From Corynebacterium gallinarum (GTDB lineage Bacteria; Actinomycetota; Actinomycetes; Mycobacteriales; Mycobacteriaceae): a stretch of 64,000 bases of DNA. The stretch spans positions 1 through 64,000 of the forward strand of contig NZ_JACSPR010000011.1 of assembly GCF_014837045.1 (NCBI RefSeq), written 5' to 3'. The position numbers were made by a program, and so were the translations under genes. The notes beneath the pieces are model-generated. The model saw only the letters and a list, made by a program, of their open reading frames with translations. It was not told the origin of the DNA and searched no databases. Shown here piece after piece: positions 31,537 to 39,815 of the stretch. The stretch's first letter is position 1. Each line of letters opens with the position of its first letter.

Positions 31537-33192
31537 TCAGCTCCCGGCTACCACCATCAGGTCCATTCCCTGGGCGCGGTGGCCGGCGATGGTGCACCAC
31601 CCCTCCATTTCCGCGGTGATCGGCCCAACCGTGATGGTGACCTCCTCACCGGGGGCCACGCGCCCGGTCTGCGCACCGTTGGCGAATTTCAGATCATGCA
31701 CCATGTCATCGGTGTTAACCAGCGTGACCTCCAGGGACTTCCCGGCAGGCACCTCGATCACATCGGGTGCGAAAACCATGTTGCCTGCATCAATCGTCAC
31801 GGCGTGCACGTCCCCGTCGGTCACTGGTGCAACCTCTCCACCACCGGTTGTGCCCAGCCCGCCAAATGCCGCCAGCACGAGGGCCAGCACGGCAATACCG
31901 GCGGTGACCTGGTTATATCTGGGGGTGGTGAGCGGTTCCACGGGGTCGCGCTTCTTCATCAGCACTCCACGCTGCGCCTTCACCGCGCTGCGCATCAGTG
32001 GCACGAACACCACCAGCGCGCCTATGGAGAGCAGCGATGCCACCACCCGCAGCCAGCTGTTGTCGGTGAGCAGCCAGATCGCCAGGCCACCGTTGAGAAG
32101 CGTCCACCGGAACAACCCCGCGCGCCCGAGTTCATAGGTGCCGGTGCGCACCGCGGCGGGCCCACCGCCGATGGTGGACGGCAGCAGGTGACTCATCACG
32201 CCGATGAGCAGCTGCGCGCCGAAACCGATGAGCACGGCGGTCGTCGGCAGGCTGATCTGGAACAGCTCACCATGATGCGCGATCGCCTCGGCGATCAGGT
32301 ACACCAGCGCCCCCAGCAGCCACAGTGGTGCGGTGCCCACCGCCGACGCGCTGAAGCCGACGCGGTCACGGGGCTCCGCCAGCACGCTTATCGACGCCCT
32401 CCCCCACGCCCCCATGGGTACCACCCACGCCACCGCATACAGCCCCAGCCCGCCTGCGGCGACATACCCGTTGTCCGACAGAGCGCCACCCAGGATCACC
32501 GGCAGCGCGATGATCATCAACCCCACCGAATACCTCGTGACATCAAAGGGCAGGCGGGTGCGCCACACCGCGGCATAGAGCACGGACAGTGAACCCAGCG
32601 CCGCGAATCCCAGGAATCCCAGGATGTTGGCCACGGTGTGGGCCAGCAGGACCCGCTCCTGCCAGGTCCCGGGGAGTTCCGCGGCCAGGAACCCGCCGGC
32701 CAGTGCACCCAGTGGCAGGCAGCAGGCACTGGCCACATAGGCCACCACGGCAGGGGCGTAGGGCTGACCGCGTTTGGCTGCCAGAAACTGCCCTGCCAGC
32801 GAGAAGGCATGCCAGACCAGCGCGCCACTGACGATGCCCGCACCGATGCTCGTGATCACCCAGTGCCGGTCCCACACATCAGTGAGCAACTGACCCAGGA
32901 TGGTAATGATGACACCGGCGTTGAGCACCCACACCTTGCGCAACTGCCAGGGTCGTTTCTCATCCGGGATGCGGTGGTGGAGGAATTTTTCCGTGAAGTG
33001 CTGCGACCACACCACGATTGAGTTGGTGATCGCCCCCAGGGTGAACAGGTGGATGAGCACCCAGCGGTATTCGGGGAGGATCGGGTGGATGATGCCCGCC
33101 ACAATCAGGGCGATGAACCAGTAGGTGACGGGTTTGCTGGCACGGCGGTGCCAGGACCGGCTTGTCCACTTCTGGGTGGTGGTCTCACTCAT
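31537..33192 (-). CDS. Multi-span membrane protein with C-terminal cupredoxin domain
   Basis: A 551-residue protein. Residues about 20-425 contain some 11-12 hydrophobic helices with several membrane histidines (IIHPILPEYRW, HLFTLGAITN, HHGELFQI, MSHLLPSTIGGG), recalling heme-copper-oxidase/NnrS-like membrane proteins. Residues about 440-551 form an exported cupredoxin-like domain, IDAGNMVFAPDVIEVPAGKSLEVTLVNTDDMVHDLKFA. The type-1 copper ligands look complete: His in MVHDL, Cys in GWCTIAGHRAQGM, with His and Met following. Likely a copper redox protein of the membrane in denitrification/NO or respiratory metabolism; exact role unknown. Confidence 0.75.
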   Translation of the reverse strand: MSETTTQKWTSRSWHRRASKPVTYWFIALIVAGIIHPILPEYRWVLIHLFTLGAITNSIVVWSQHFTEKFLHHRIPDEKRPWQLRKVWVLNAGVIITILGQLLTDVWDRHWVITSIGAGIVSGALVWHAFSLAGQFLAAKRGQPYAPAVVAYVASACCLPLGALAGGFLAAELPGTWQERVLLAHTVANILGFLGFAALGSLSVLYAAVWRTRLPFDVTRYSVGLMIIALPVILGGALSDNGYVAAGGLGLYAVAWVVPMGAWGRASISVLAEPRDRVGFSASAVGTAPLWLLGALVYLIAEAIAHHGELFQISLPTTAVLIGFGAQLLIGVMSHLLPSTIGGGPAAVRTGTYELGRAGLFRWTLLNGGLAIWLLTDNSWLRVVASLLSIGALVVFVPLMRSAVKAQRGVLMKKRDPVEPLTTPRYNQVTAGIAVLALVLAAFGGLGTTGGGEVAPVTDGDVHAVTIDAGNMVFAPDVIEVPAGKSLEVTLVNTDDMVHDLKFANGAQTGRVAPGEEVTITVGPITAEMEGWCTIAGHRAQGMDLMVVAGS

Positions 33193-33295
33193 GGGTCAAG
33201 ACTAACCCCATTATTAGTACGGTCAAAGCAGTTCAAAATCACGTTCACCAACCCCGACACCGGTACTGATGTCGTGGTCGGGGAGCCCACACACA

Positions 33296-33378
33296 TAACC
33301 CCGAGATCCTGTCCCCAGAAAGCAGTACTGATCTCTGGGTTAACTAACGCGGTTTCTGGGGACAGGATCTCGGGGTTA
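33296..33378. repeat. Palindromic repeat, copy C
   Basis: Perfect 26-bp arms TAACCCCGAGATCCTGTCCC... (33296-33321) and its complement (33353-33378). The loop holds ATCTCTGGGTTA, another piece of the same repeat. Related to copies A and B at the ends, rearranged inside. The stop codon of the MFS gene is inside the right arm. Confidence 0.88.
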
Positions 33379-34614
33379 AGTGGTGGCTGGAGCGGTGGCG
33401 CTGGCGGGCACGGAACGCTCCACCCGGGCCAGCCTCGCCAGCATCACTGTCACAGCCAACAGCACCACAAGGATCCCCGTCAGGTAGCCAACAAAAACCC
33501 ACCAGCTGGCGTGGGTGAAGATGAAGCCTGAGAACCAGCCCACCGCGGAGGAGCCCACGTAGTAACAGAAGAGGTACATGCTGGAGGCCTCGGCACGGTC
33601 GCGGGTGGCAATCAGCCCGATCCACCCCGAGGCGGAGGAGTGCAGGGCGAAGAAGGCCGCGGTGAAGGCGAACAGTGCGATCATGGTGACCCACAGGTTG
33701 TCCACCGCCATGGCGAGCATGCTCACGATCATGGTGATTGCGAGGAAGATCACGGTCGGGCCGTTGCCCAGGCGCTGTCGCAACGTCCCGGCCCGCGCGG
33801 AACTCCAGGTGCCGGACAGGTACATCAGGAACACCGCGCCCACCAGCACCTCGCTGAGCCCGAACTGGTCGATCATGCGGAAGCCCAGGTAGTTGTACAG
33901 GGAGACGAAGGTGCCCATCGCCAGGAAGGCGGTGATGAACAGCAGTGCCAGGCGGGGGTTGCGCCAGTGGCCGGTCATCGCGGACAGTTCATAGCGCAGG
34001 GTGATCTTCTTCGGACGGAACAGTTTCTGCTTTGGCAGCAGCACCACCATGATCACGGTGAACACCAGCGTGGCAGCCGAGGCGCCGAACAGGGCGAACT
34101 GCCAGTGCGTGACTTCCAGCAGTCCGGCCGGTATGAGGCGTCCCATCAGCCCGCCGACGGTGTTGCCGGCGATGTAGATGCCCATGGCATGGCCCAGGTC
34201 GCGTGGGTGGAGTTCCTCACTCAGCCAGGTCATCGCCACCGCGGGGGCGCCGGCCAGCATGGCGCCCTGCAGTCCGCGCAGGGCGATGAGCGTGGTGATG
34301 CCCGGTGCGAACGGGATGATCAGCCCCAGCACCGCGGCCAGGGCCAGGGAGGTGATGAGCACGCGTCCGCGTCCGAATTTCTCCGACAGGATCGATGCCG
34401 GGACGATGCACAGCGCCAGCATGCCGGTGGTTGCGGAGACGGTCAGTGCGGATTCGACGGGGGTGATGCCGAGGTCGGCGGTCATCGTGGGCAGCAGCGC
34501 CTGGGTGCAGTAGAGCGAGTTGAAGGTGGCCAGGCCGGCGGCGAGCATGGCCAACACTGCGCGCAGGTAGGTGCGGGATCCGCGTTCGATACCCCGGTAC
34601 TCGTCGGTGTCCAT
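33376..34614 (-). CDS. MFS transporter (YnfM/arabinose-efflux type)
   Basis: A 412-residue 12-helix major facilitator. Loop 2-3 motif SEKFGRGRVLI, helix 4 ALRGLQGAMLAGAPAVAMTWLSEELHPRDLGHAMGIYIAGNTVGGLMGR (motif-C-like for exporters). The subfamily includes YnfM-type and chloramphenicol/arabinose-efflux-like permeases; substrate unknown. It is divergently transcribed from a LysR regulator with an 83-bp AT-rich spacer, which is the usual arrangement for LysR control of the exporter. The stop codon lies in repeat copy C. Confidence 0.9.
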   Translation of the reverse strand: MDTDEYRGIERGSRTYLRAVLAMLAAGLATFNSLYCTQALLPTMTADLGITPVESALTVSATTGMLALCIVPASILSEKFGRGRVLITSLALAAVLGLIIPFAPGITTLIALRGLQGAMLAGAPAVAMTWLSEELHPRDLGHAMGIYIAGNTVGGLMGRLIPAGLLEVTHWQFALFGASAATLVFTVIMVVLLPKQKLFRPKKITLRYELSAMTGHWRNPRLALLFITAFLAMGTFVSLYNYLGFRMIDQFGLSEVLVGAVFLMYLSGTWSSARAGTLRQRLGNGPTVIFLAITMIVSMLAMAVDNLWVTMIALFAFTAAFFALHSSASGWIGLIATRDRAEASSMYLFCYYVGSSAVGWFSGFIFTHASWWVFVGYLTGILVVLLAVTVMLARLARVERSVPASATAPATT

Positions 34615-34697
34615 GGCACCATCTTCGACGAGCGGCGGTGATTAGTAAAATGTCACAAATAGCTGTTTTCCATGCGTTTTCTGCATAAGCTGCCACC
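34615..34697. promoter_or_regulatory. Divergent MFS / LysR control region
   Basis: An 83-bp AT-rich spacer (GATTAGTAAAATGTCACAAATAGC...) between the two divergent starts. LysR proteins normally bind such a spacer. I see no clear T-N11-A palindrome, so no operator is drawn. Confidence 0.4.
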
Positions 34698-35594
34698 ATG
34701 AGAATCGATGATCTCCGCCTTTTCATCGAAGTTGCCGAGTCCGGGCACCTCACGGAGACGGCGGATCGGCTGGGTATTCCGCAGCCGACACTGTCGCGCC
34801 GGATGGCGCGCGTCGAAAAGCACGTGGGCACGCCGCTGTTCGAGCGCGCCGGGCGCAGGCTCCACCTCAACCCCCGCGGGCAGGCGTTCCTGCCACACGC
34901 GCGGCGCATCACCGCCGAGCTGGAGATGGCGATCACGCAGGTCAAGCGCCTGATGGATCCGGAGCTGGGCACGATCCGCCTGGATTTCATGCATTCGCTG
35001 GGCACGTGGATGGTCCCGGAGCTGATCCGCACCTTCCGCACCGACCACCCGCGCGTGGAGTTCGAGCTGCACCAGGGTCCGGCCAATGAGCTGGTTGCCC
35101 GCGTGCTTGACGACGCCGCCGACCTCGCCCTCGTGGGACCGAGGCCCGCGGAGGTCGACGCCGGTCTGGGGTGGGCGCCCCTGCTGCGCCAGCGCCTCGC
35201 GCTTGCCGTGCCCGAGGGGCACCGCCTCGACGGTGAGGGACCGGTCGATCTGCGGGAGGCGGCCGGGGAGCCCTTCGTGGCGATGCTGCCGGGTTTCGGT
35301 ACCCGCCTGCTTCTCGACGCCCTCGCCACCGCCTCCGGTATCACCCCCGACATCGTCTTCGAATCCATGGAACTGACCACAGTATCCGGCCTGGTCAGCG
35401 CCGGTCTGGGGGTGGGCGTGCTGCCCATGGGTGATCCACACCTGCCCACCGTCGGCGTGAAACTGCGGCCCCTGGAACCTGCGACCCACCGCGAACTCGG
35501 CCTGGTGTGGCGGGCGGATTCCGGGCCCGCCCCGGCGGTGGAGGTGTTCCGGGATTTCGTGGCCCGGTCCCGGTTTGCTGTTTCACATCCCTGA
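34698..35594 (+). CDS. LysR-family transcriptional regulator
   Basis: A 298-residue LTTR. N-terminal winged HTH: MRIDDLRLFIEVAESGHLTETADRLGIPQPTLSRRMARVEKHVGTPLFERAGRRLHLNPRG. The periplasmic-binding-like effector domain follows (about 90-298) with PEL-IRLDFMHSLGTWMVPELI and the hinge GLVSAGLGVGVLPMG. Divergent from the MFS exporter, which it probably regulates. Effector unknown. Confidence 0.92.
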   Translation: MRIDDLRLFIEVAESGHLTETADRLGIPQPTLSRRMARVEKHVGTPLFERAGRRLHLNPRGQAFLPHARRITAELEMAITQVKRLMDPELGTIRLDFMHSLGTWMVPELIRTFRTDHPRVEFELHQGPANELVARVLDDAADLALVGPRPAEVDAGLGWAPLLRQRLALAVPEGHRLDGEGPVDLREAAGEPFVAMLPGFGTRLLLDALATASGITPDIVFESMELTTVSGLVSAGLGVGVLPMGDPHLPTVGVKLRPLEPATHRELGLVWRADSGPAPAVEVFRDFVARSRFAVSHP

Positions 35595-35711
35595 TCACGC
35601 TGCTAGGGTCTAACGGGAATGCCACAGGGGGGACATAAATTCATCAGGCCCGGGCAAAACGCACCGGGGTGTTTTTCCCGTGACGCCCCCCGGATGCAGT
35701 GAGGACACACC

Positions 35712-37634
35712 ATGCCCGAAAACCCCCGACCACAACCGGATGACAGCTTCACCCAGAGACTGCGCAGCAGCACGAAGACCACCGCCGTGGGGCTGTATCC
35801 CCATGATCTCCACCCCGGGCTGGTGCCCGGCATCAGCGTGGATGAACAACGCCAGCGCTTCGGGGTGGACCGGGTGGTGTTCTTCACCACCGCGACCATC
35901 ATTATCGCCTTTATCGCCTGGGGTGTGAGCAGCCCGGATTCCGTCTCCGCGGTGTCCTCCACCGCCTATTCCTGGGCGATGAGCAACGCCGCCTGGCTGC
36001 TCAACCTCGTCATGGCGCTCGGCCTGTTCGTCATGTTATTCCTGGCGTTCTCCCGTTTCGGCCACATCCCGCTGGGCACGGACGCCGACAAACCGGAATT
36101 CTCCCGTTTCTCCTGGATTGCCATGATGTTCGGCGCCGGAATCGGCGTGGGCATCTTCTTCTTCGGCCCGTCCGAACCCCTGGCGTATTTCCTGTCCCCG
36201 CCACCAAACACCGTGGAGGCAGGCACCCCGGAGGCACTCCACCAGGCAATGGCGCAATCTCACTTCCACTGGGGGCTGTCCATCTGGGCACTGTATTCCC
36301 TGGTGGGAGGGGCACTGGCCTACTCCACCTACCGACGTGGCCGCCCCTCCCTGATCAGTTCCGTCTTCCGCCCCCTGCTGGGCACCAGACATGCTGAGGG
36401 GCCGGCGGCGCGGGTCATTGACATCCTGGCGATCATCGCCACGCTTTTCGGCACTGCCGCCACCCTGGGGTTGTCCGCACTCCAGATCGGTCGGGGCGTG
36501 GAGATCATCTCCGGGGTGGGTCCACTGGCTAACAACGCGGTTCTCATGATCATCGGCCTGCTGGGCGTGGCGTTCATCATCAGTGCGGTCTCCGGTGTGG
36601 CCCGGGGCATCCGCTACCTGTCCAACATCAACATCAGCCTCACCCTGGGGTTGATCGCCTTCGTCTTCATCTTCGGCCCCAGCCTCTTCCTGCTCAACCT
36701 CATCCCCTCGGGCATCATGACCTACCTGGATGAGCTGCTGCCCATGATGGGCAAATCCCTGTCCTGGGGCGAGGACACCCTGGAGTTCCAGGGCTGGTGG
36801 ACCGCCTTCTACTGGGCCTGGTGGATCGCCTGGACCCCGTTCGTGGGCATGTTCATCGCACGTATCTCACGGGGCCGCACCCTCCGGGAATTCGCACTGG
36901 TCACCATCGCGGTGCCCAGTTTCATTCTCATCCTGGCGTTTACCATCTTCGGTGGTGCCGCCATCCACTTCCACCGTGAGGGTGTCCAGACATTCGACGG
37001 AACCGCCGACAATGAACAGGTGCTGTTCGCCCTGTTTGACCAGCTTCCGCTGAACACCCTGACCCCGTTCATCCTTGTCACGGTGTTGGCAATCTTCTTC
37101 GTCACCTCCGCGGACTCGGCGTCCGTGGTGATGGGCACAATGTCTTCCAAGGGGGATCCTGCTCCGAAGAAGATGGTCGTAGTCTTCTGGGGTCTGTGCA
37201 TGATGGGCATCGCGGTGGTCATGTTGCTGGCCGGCGGTGAGACCACCCTGACCGCACTCCAGAACCTCACGATCCTCATCGCCCTGCCGTTCTCCGTCGT
37301 GCTCATCCTGATGACGGTGGCGTTCCTGCGCGATCTCACCACCGATCCGGCGGCCATCCGTCGCACCTACGCCACCGCTGCAGTGCGCAGTGCTGTGGTT
37401 CGTGGCCTGGAGGAACATGGTGATGATTTCGAGCTGGCGGTTTCGGCCTCCCCGGCGGGACAGGGGGCCGGTGCCGATTTCGATTCCACCGCCGACCGCG
37501 TGACCGAGTGGTACCAGCGCACCGATGAGGAGGGTAACCCCATCGACTACAACTACACCACCGGTGAGTGGGCTGATGGGTGGATCCCCAATGAGGACAC
37601 CGCTTCGCGTGCGGTGACTGACGACAAGAACTGA
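35712..37634 (+). CDS. BCCT-family Na+-coupled betaine/compatible-solute transporter
   Basis: A 640-residue LeuT-fold carrier. Twelve hydrophobic helices at about 55-560. The sodium/substrate helix reads FSWIAMMFGAGIGVGIFFFGPSEPL (glycine-rich GxGxG unwound segment). The tryptophan-rich helix FYWAWWIAWTPFVGMFIARISRGRTLREF is the BCCT signature. The C-terminal ~85 residues are hydrophilic and acidic, unlike the basic osmosensing tail of BetP, so I do not call it BetP; EctP or LcoP are closer in type. Substrate (betaine, ectoine, proline or carnitine) undetermined. Ends at a 34-bp perfect palindromic terminator shared with sodA. Confidence 0.92.
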   Translation: MPENPRPQPDDSFTQRLRSSTKTTAVGLYPHDLHPGLVPGISVDEQRQRFGVDRVVFFTTATIIIAFIAWGVSSPDSVSAVSSTAYSWAMSNAAWLLNLVMALGLFVMLFLAFSRFGHIPLGTDADKPEFSRFSWIAMMFGAGIGVGIFFFGPSEPLAYFLSPPPNTVEAGTPEALHQAMAQSHFHWGLSIWALYSLVGGALAYSTYRRGRPSLISSVFRPLLGTRHAEGPAARVIDILAIIATLFGTAATLGLSALQIGRGVEIISGVGPLANNAVLMIIGLLGVAFIISAVSGVARGIRYLSNINISLTLGLIAFVFIFGPSLFLLNLIPSGIMTYLDELLPMMGKSLSWGEDTLEFQGWWTAFYWAWWIAWTPFVGMFIARISRGRTLREFALVTIAVPSFILILAFTIFGGAAIHFHREGVQTFDGTADNEQVLFALFDQLPLNTLTPFILVTVLAIFFVTSADSASVVMGTMSSKGDPAPKKMVVVFWGLCMMGIAVVMLLAGGETTLTALQNLTILIALPFSVVLILMTVAFLRDLTTDPAAIRRTYATAAVRSAVVRGLEEHGDDFELAVSASPAGQGAGADFDSTADRVTEWYQRTDEEGNPIDYNYTTGEWADGWIPNEDTASRAVTDDKN

Positions 37635-37645
37635 TAACGCACGAA

Positions 37646-37688
37646 GGTGGGCCCCGGAGGAATTCCTCCGGGGCCCACCCTTATTTCA
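37646..37688. terminator. Bidirectional terminator, BCCT / superoxide dismutase
   Basis: Perfect 34-bp palindrome (37646-37679; arms GGTGGGCCCCGGAGGAA and complement) followed by CTTATTTC on the plus side. Located between two converging genes. Confidence 0.88.
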
Positions 37689-37721
37689 CGCGTTGCGATC
37701 CCGGTTACCGGGAATCACTGC

Positions 37722-38324
37722 CTACTTGGAGGCGGAGTCGAAACGCTGTGCAACGTCATCCCAGTTGAAGACGTTCCAGACTGCCTTGACGTAGTCAGCC
37801 TTGACGTTCTTGTACTGGAGGTAGAAGGCGTGCTCCCACATGTCGAGCATCAGCAGCGGGGTGATGTCGATGGAGATGTTGCCCTGCTGGTCGGTCAGCT
37901 GCTCGATGACGAGGCGGTCAGCGATGTGGTCGTAACCGAGAACGGCCCAGCCGGAGCCCTGCAGGCCGAGTGCTGCGGAGTTGAAGTGGTCCTTGAACTT
38001 CTCGAAGGAACCGAAGTCGCGGTTGATGGCCTCAGCCAGTGCACCGGTAGGCTCGCCGCCACCGTTGGGGGAAAGGTTCTTCCAGAAGATGGAGTGGTTG
38101 GTGTGGCCACCCAGGTTGAAAGCAAGGTTCTTGGACAGAGCGCGAACCTGGTCGGGGTTGGTGCCCTCCTCGCGTGCCTTCTCGAGAGCGTCGAGTGCAG
38201 CGTTGGCGCCTGCAACGTAGGTTGCGTGGTGCTTGGAGTGGTGCAGCTCCATGATCTCAGCCGCGATGTGTGGCTCGAGAGCGTCGTATGCGTAATCAAG
38301 TTCCGGAAGTTCGTAAACAGCCAT
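37722..38324 (-). CDS. sodA: Superoxide dismutase (Mn/Fe type)
   Basis: A 200-residue enzyme dismutating superoxide to peroxide and oxygen. The metal ligands are visible: His in [15 protein letters not shown], His in [12 protein letters not shown], and Asp/His in [17 protein letters not shown]. Glycine/glutamine positions ([13 protein letters not shown]) suit the Mn form. ATG at 38324 follows GAAAGGAAA at 6 nt. In corynebacteria this gene is highly expressed. No signal peptide, so cytoplasmic. Confidence 0.96.
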   Translation of the reverse strand: MAVYELPELDYAYDALEPHIAAEIMELHHSKHHATYVAGANAALDALEKAREEGTNPDQVRALSKNLAFNLGGHTNHSIFWKNLSPNGGGEPTGALAEAINRDFGSFEKFKDHFNSAALGLQGSGWAVLGYDHIADRLVIEQLTDQQGNISIDITPLLMLDMWEHAFYLQYKNVKADYVKAVWNVFNWDDVAQRFDSASK

Positions 38325-38575
38325 GTTGTTTCCTTTCGTTGGGTTCGGCACCGAGCATATACAGATTTCGGCGACTCGTCAGCGAGTGCCCTCCACATGG
38401 GTGGTGCCTCTGTTTACAATGATAGGCGATTTTGTTGATAAAGCAACGACTTTTATGCAAATCCTATTATTAGGTCCCAGGGTAGGGCACCTCCTGGGCT
38501 GGAATAGCGCAGCGGAAAACACGGTTGTGTGGGAGTAGAGTCGCAACAAAAATCCCTTATGGAAGGAACGTCACA

Positions 38576-39229
38576 ATGGCATTTTTCTTCAGGCCCGAGC
38601 CGAAGATGGTGACACCCGAGGAGGCCCTCAAGGGCGGTCGACATCCTGTTCTCGAATCCCCCCAACCCCACACCGTGCTGGGCACCCCGATCACCGGCCC
38701 CTGGAAGGAGGGGCAGAAGCGCGTCTGGATCGGACTGGGCTGTTTCTGGGGCGTGGAACAGATGTACTGGAAGATGGACGGAGTGGAATCCACCTCGGTG
38801 GGTTACGCTGGCGGTTACACCCCGAACCCCACCTACCGCGAGGTCTGCTCGGGGCGCACCGGCCACACCGAGATCGTCGAGGTGGTCTACGACCCGGAGA
38901 AGGTCACCCTGGCGGAACTGGTGGCCCGGGGCCTGGAAGCCCACGACCCGACGCAGGGATACCGCCAGGGCAATGATGTGGGCACCCAGTACCGCTCGGC
39001 CTTCTATGTGGAAACCGGTGAGGAGGCCGAAACCGTGCGCCAGATTGTCTCCACCTACGGGGAGACGCTGAAGTCCCACGGTTTCGGCGAGATCACCACC
39101 GAGGTTGATGTCATCACACCGGCGGACTATTACCTCGCCGAGGACTACCATCAGCAGTATCTACATAAGAACCCCGATGGGTACTGCCCGCACCATTCCA
39201 CCGGTATTCCCTGCGGCGTGGAGGCTTAG
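38576..39229 (+). CDS. msrA: Peptide methionine-S-sulfoxide reductase
   Basis: A 217-residue enzyme that reduces methionine-S-sulfoxide. Catalytic motif IGLGCFWGVEQMYWK (nucleophilic Cys in GCFWG), followed by VGYAGGYTPNPTYREVCSGRTGHTE and QGNDVGTQYRSAFY. C-terminal resolving cysteines lie in GYCPHHSTGIPCG. ATG at 38576 follows GGAAGGAAC at good spacing. Head-to-head with superoxide dismutase across 250 bp: two oxidative-stress genes side by side. The LURP-one gene 15 bp downstream may be co-transcribed. Confidence 0.96.
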   Translation: MAFFFRPEPKMVTPEEALKGGRHPVLESPQPHTVLGTPITGPWKEGQKRVWIGLGCFWGVEQMYWKMDGVESTSVGYAGGYTPNPTYREVCSGRTGHTEIVEVVYDPEKVTLAELVARGLEAHDPTQGYRQGNDVGTQYRSAFYVETGEEAETVRQIVSTYGETLKSHGFGEITTEVDVITPADYYLAEDYHQQYLHKNPDGYCPHHSTGIPCGVEA

Positions 39230-39244
39230 GAGAAAGGTCCGCGC

Positions 39245-39796
39245 GTGTCCCTGCTGACTCATAACACCCTGATGTTCCAGCAGGTCACCGCCCTGGTGAC
39301 TAATGACTTCGCCATCCTCGATGGTGAGGGGCAGGTTGCTGGCCGTGTGGAGACCCACGGGTCGCTGGGGTCCCTACTGGTGAAGGGGAGCCGGCATTTC
39401 ACCGTGCGGGACGTGGAGGATCAGCCGGTCCTGATCGTGCGCGATCCGCTCAACTTCGTTCGCGACACCTTCGAATTACAGTTCCCCGACGGCAGTGCCT
39501 TCGGCCAGGTGCGCAGGCGGTTTGTTGCGCTCACGACGCGTTTGGATATCACTCTGGCCTCGGGCGCTCTGATTGAACTTCGGGGCAACCTCACCGGTTT
39601 GAAGTTCACTTTCACCACGCAGGGGCGCGTGGTGGCCCGGGTGTCACGGACCTGGCCGGGCCTGGCCAGGGGAGTGCTGGGGCGCAGCGCCTATGCACTG
39701 ACCTTTGAGCCGGAGGCCCCGGTTGAGATCCGTCGTGCGGTCATCGGCACCATGGTGGTGCTCGACCTGGTCCGCCACAAAGACAGCAACAGCTGA
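39245..39796 (+). CDS. LURP-one-related / scramblase-like protein
   Basis: A 183-residue beta-rich protein of the Tubby-like/LURP-one type: FQQVTALVTNDFAILDGEGQVAGRVET, repeated beta-strand patterns FTVRDVEDQPVLIVRDPLNFVRDTFEL and a hydrophobic C-terminal helix YALTFEPEAPVEIRRAVIGTMVVLDLV. GTG start at 39245, with AGGAGAAAGG about 8 nt upstream. These proteins are poorly understood and are thought to bind membranes or phospholipids. Likely an operon with msrA. Confidence 0.75.
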   Translation: MSLLTHNTLMFQQVTALVTNDFAILDGEGQVAGRVETHGSLGSLLVKGSRHFTVRDVEDQPVLIVRDPLNFVRDTFELQFPDGSAFGQVRRRFVALTTRLDITLASGALIELRGNLTGLKFTFTTQGRVVARVSRTWPGLARGVLGRSAYALTFEPEAPVEIRRAVIGTMVVLDLVRHKDSNS

Positions 39797-39815
39797 GATC
39801 ACCGGGAAAGTGGGG

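Noticed and set aside
22134-33378. Insertion sequence
   Set aside because: The palindromic repeats resemble element ends, but no transposase or integrase gene lies between them.
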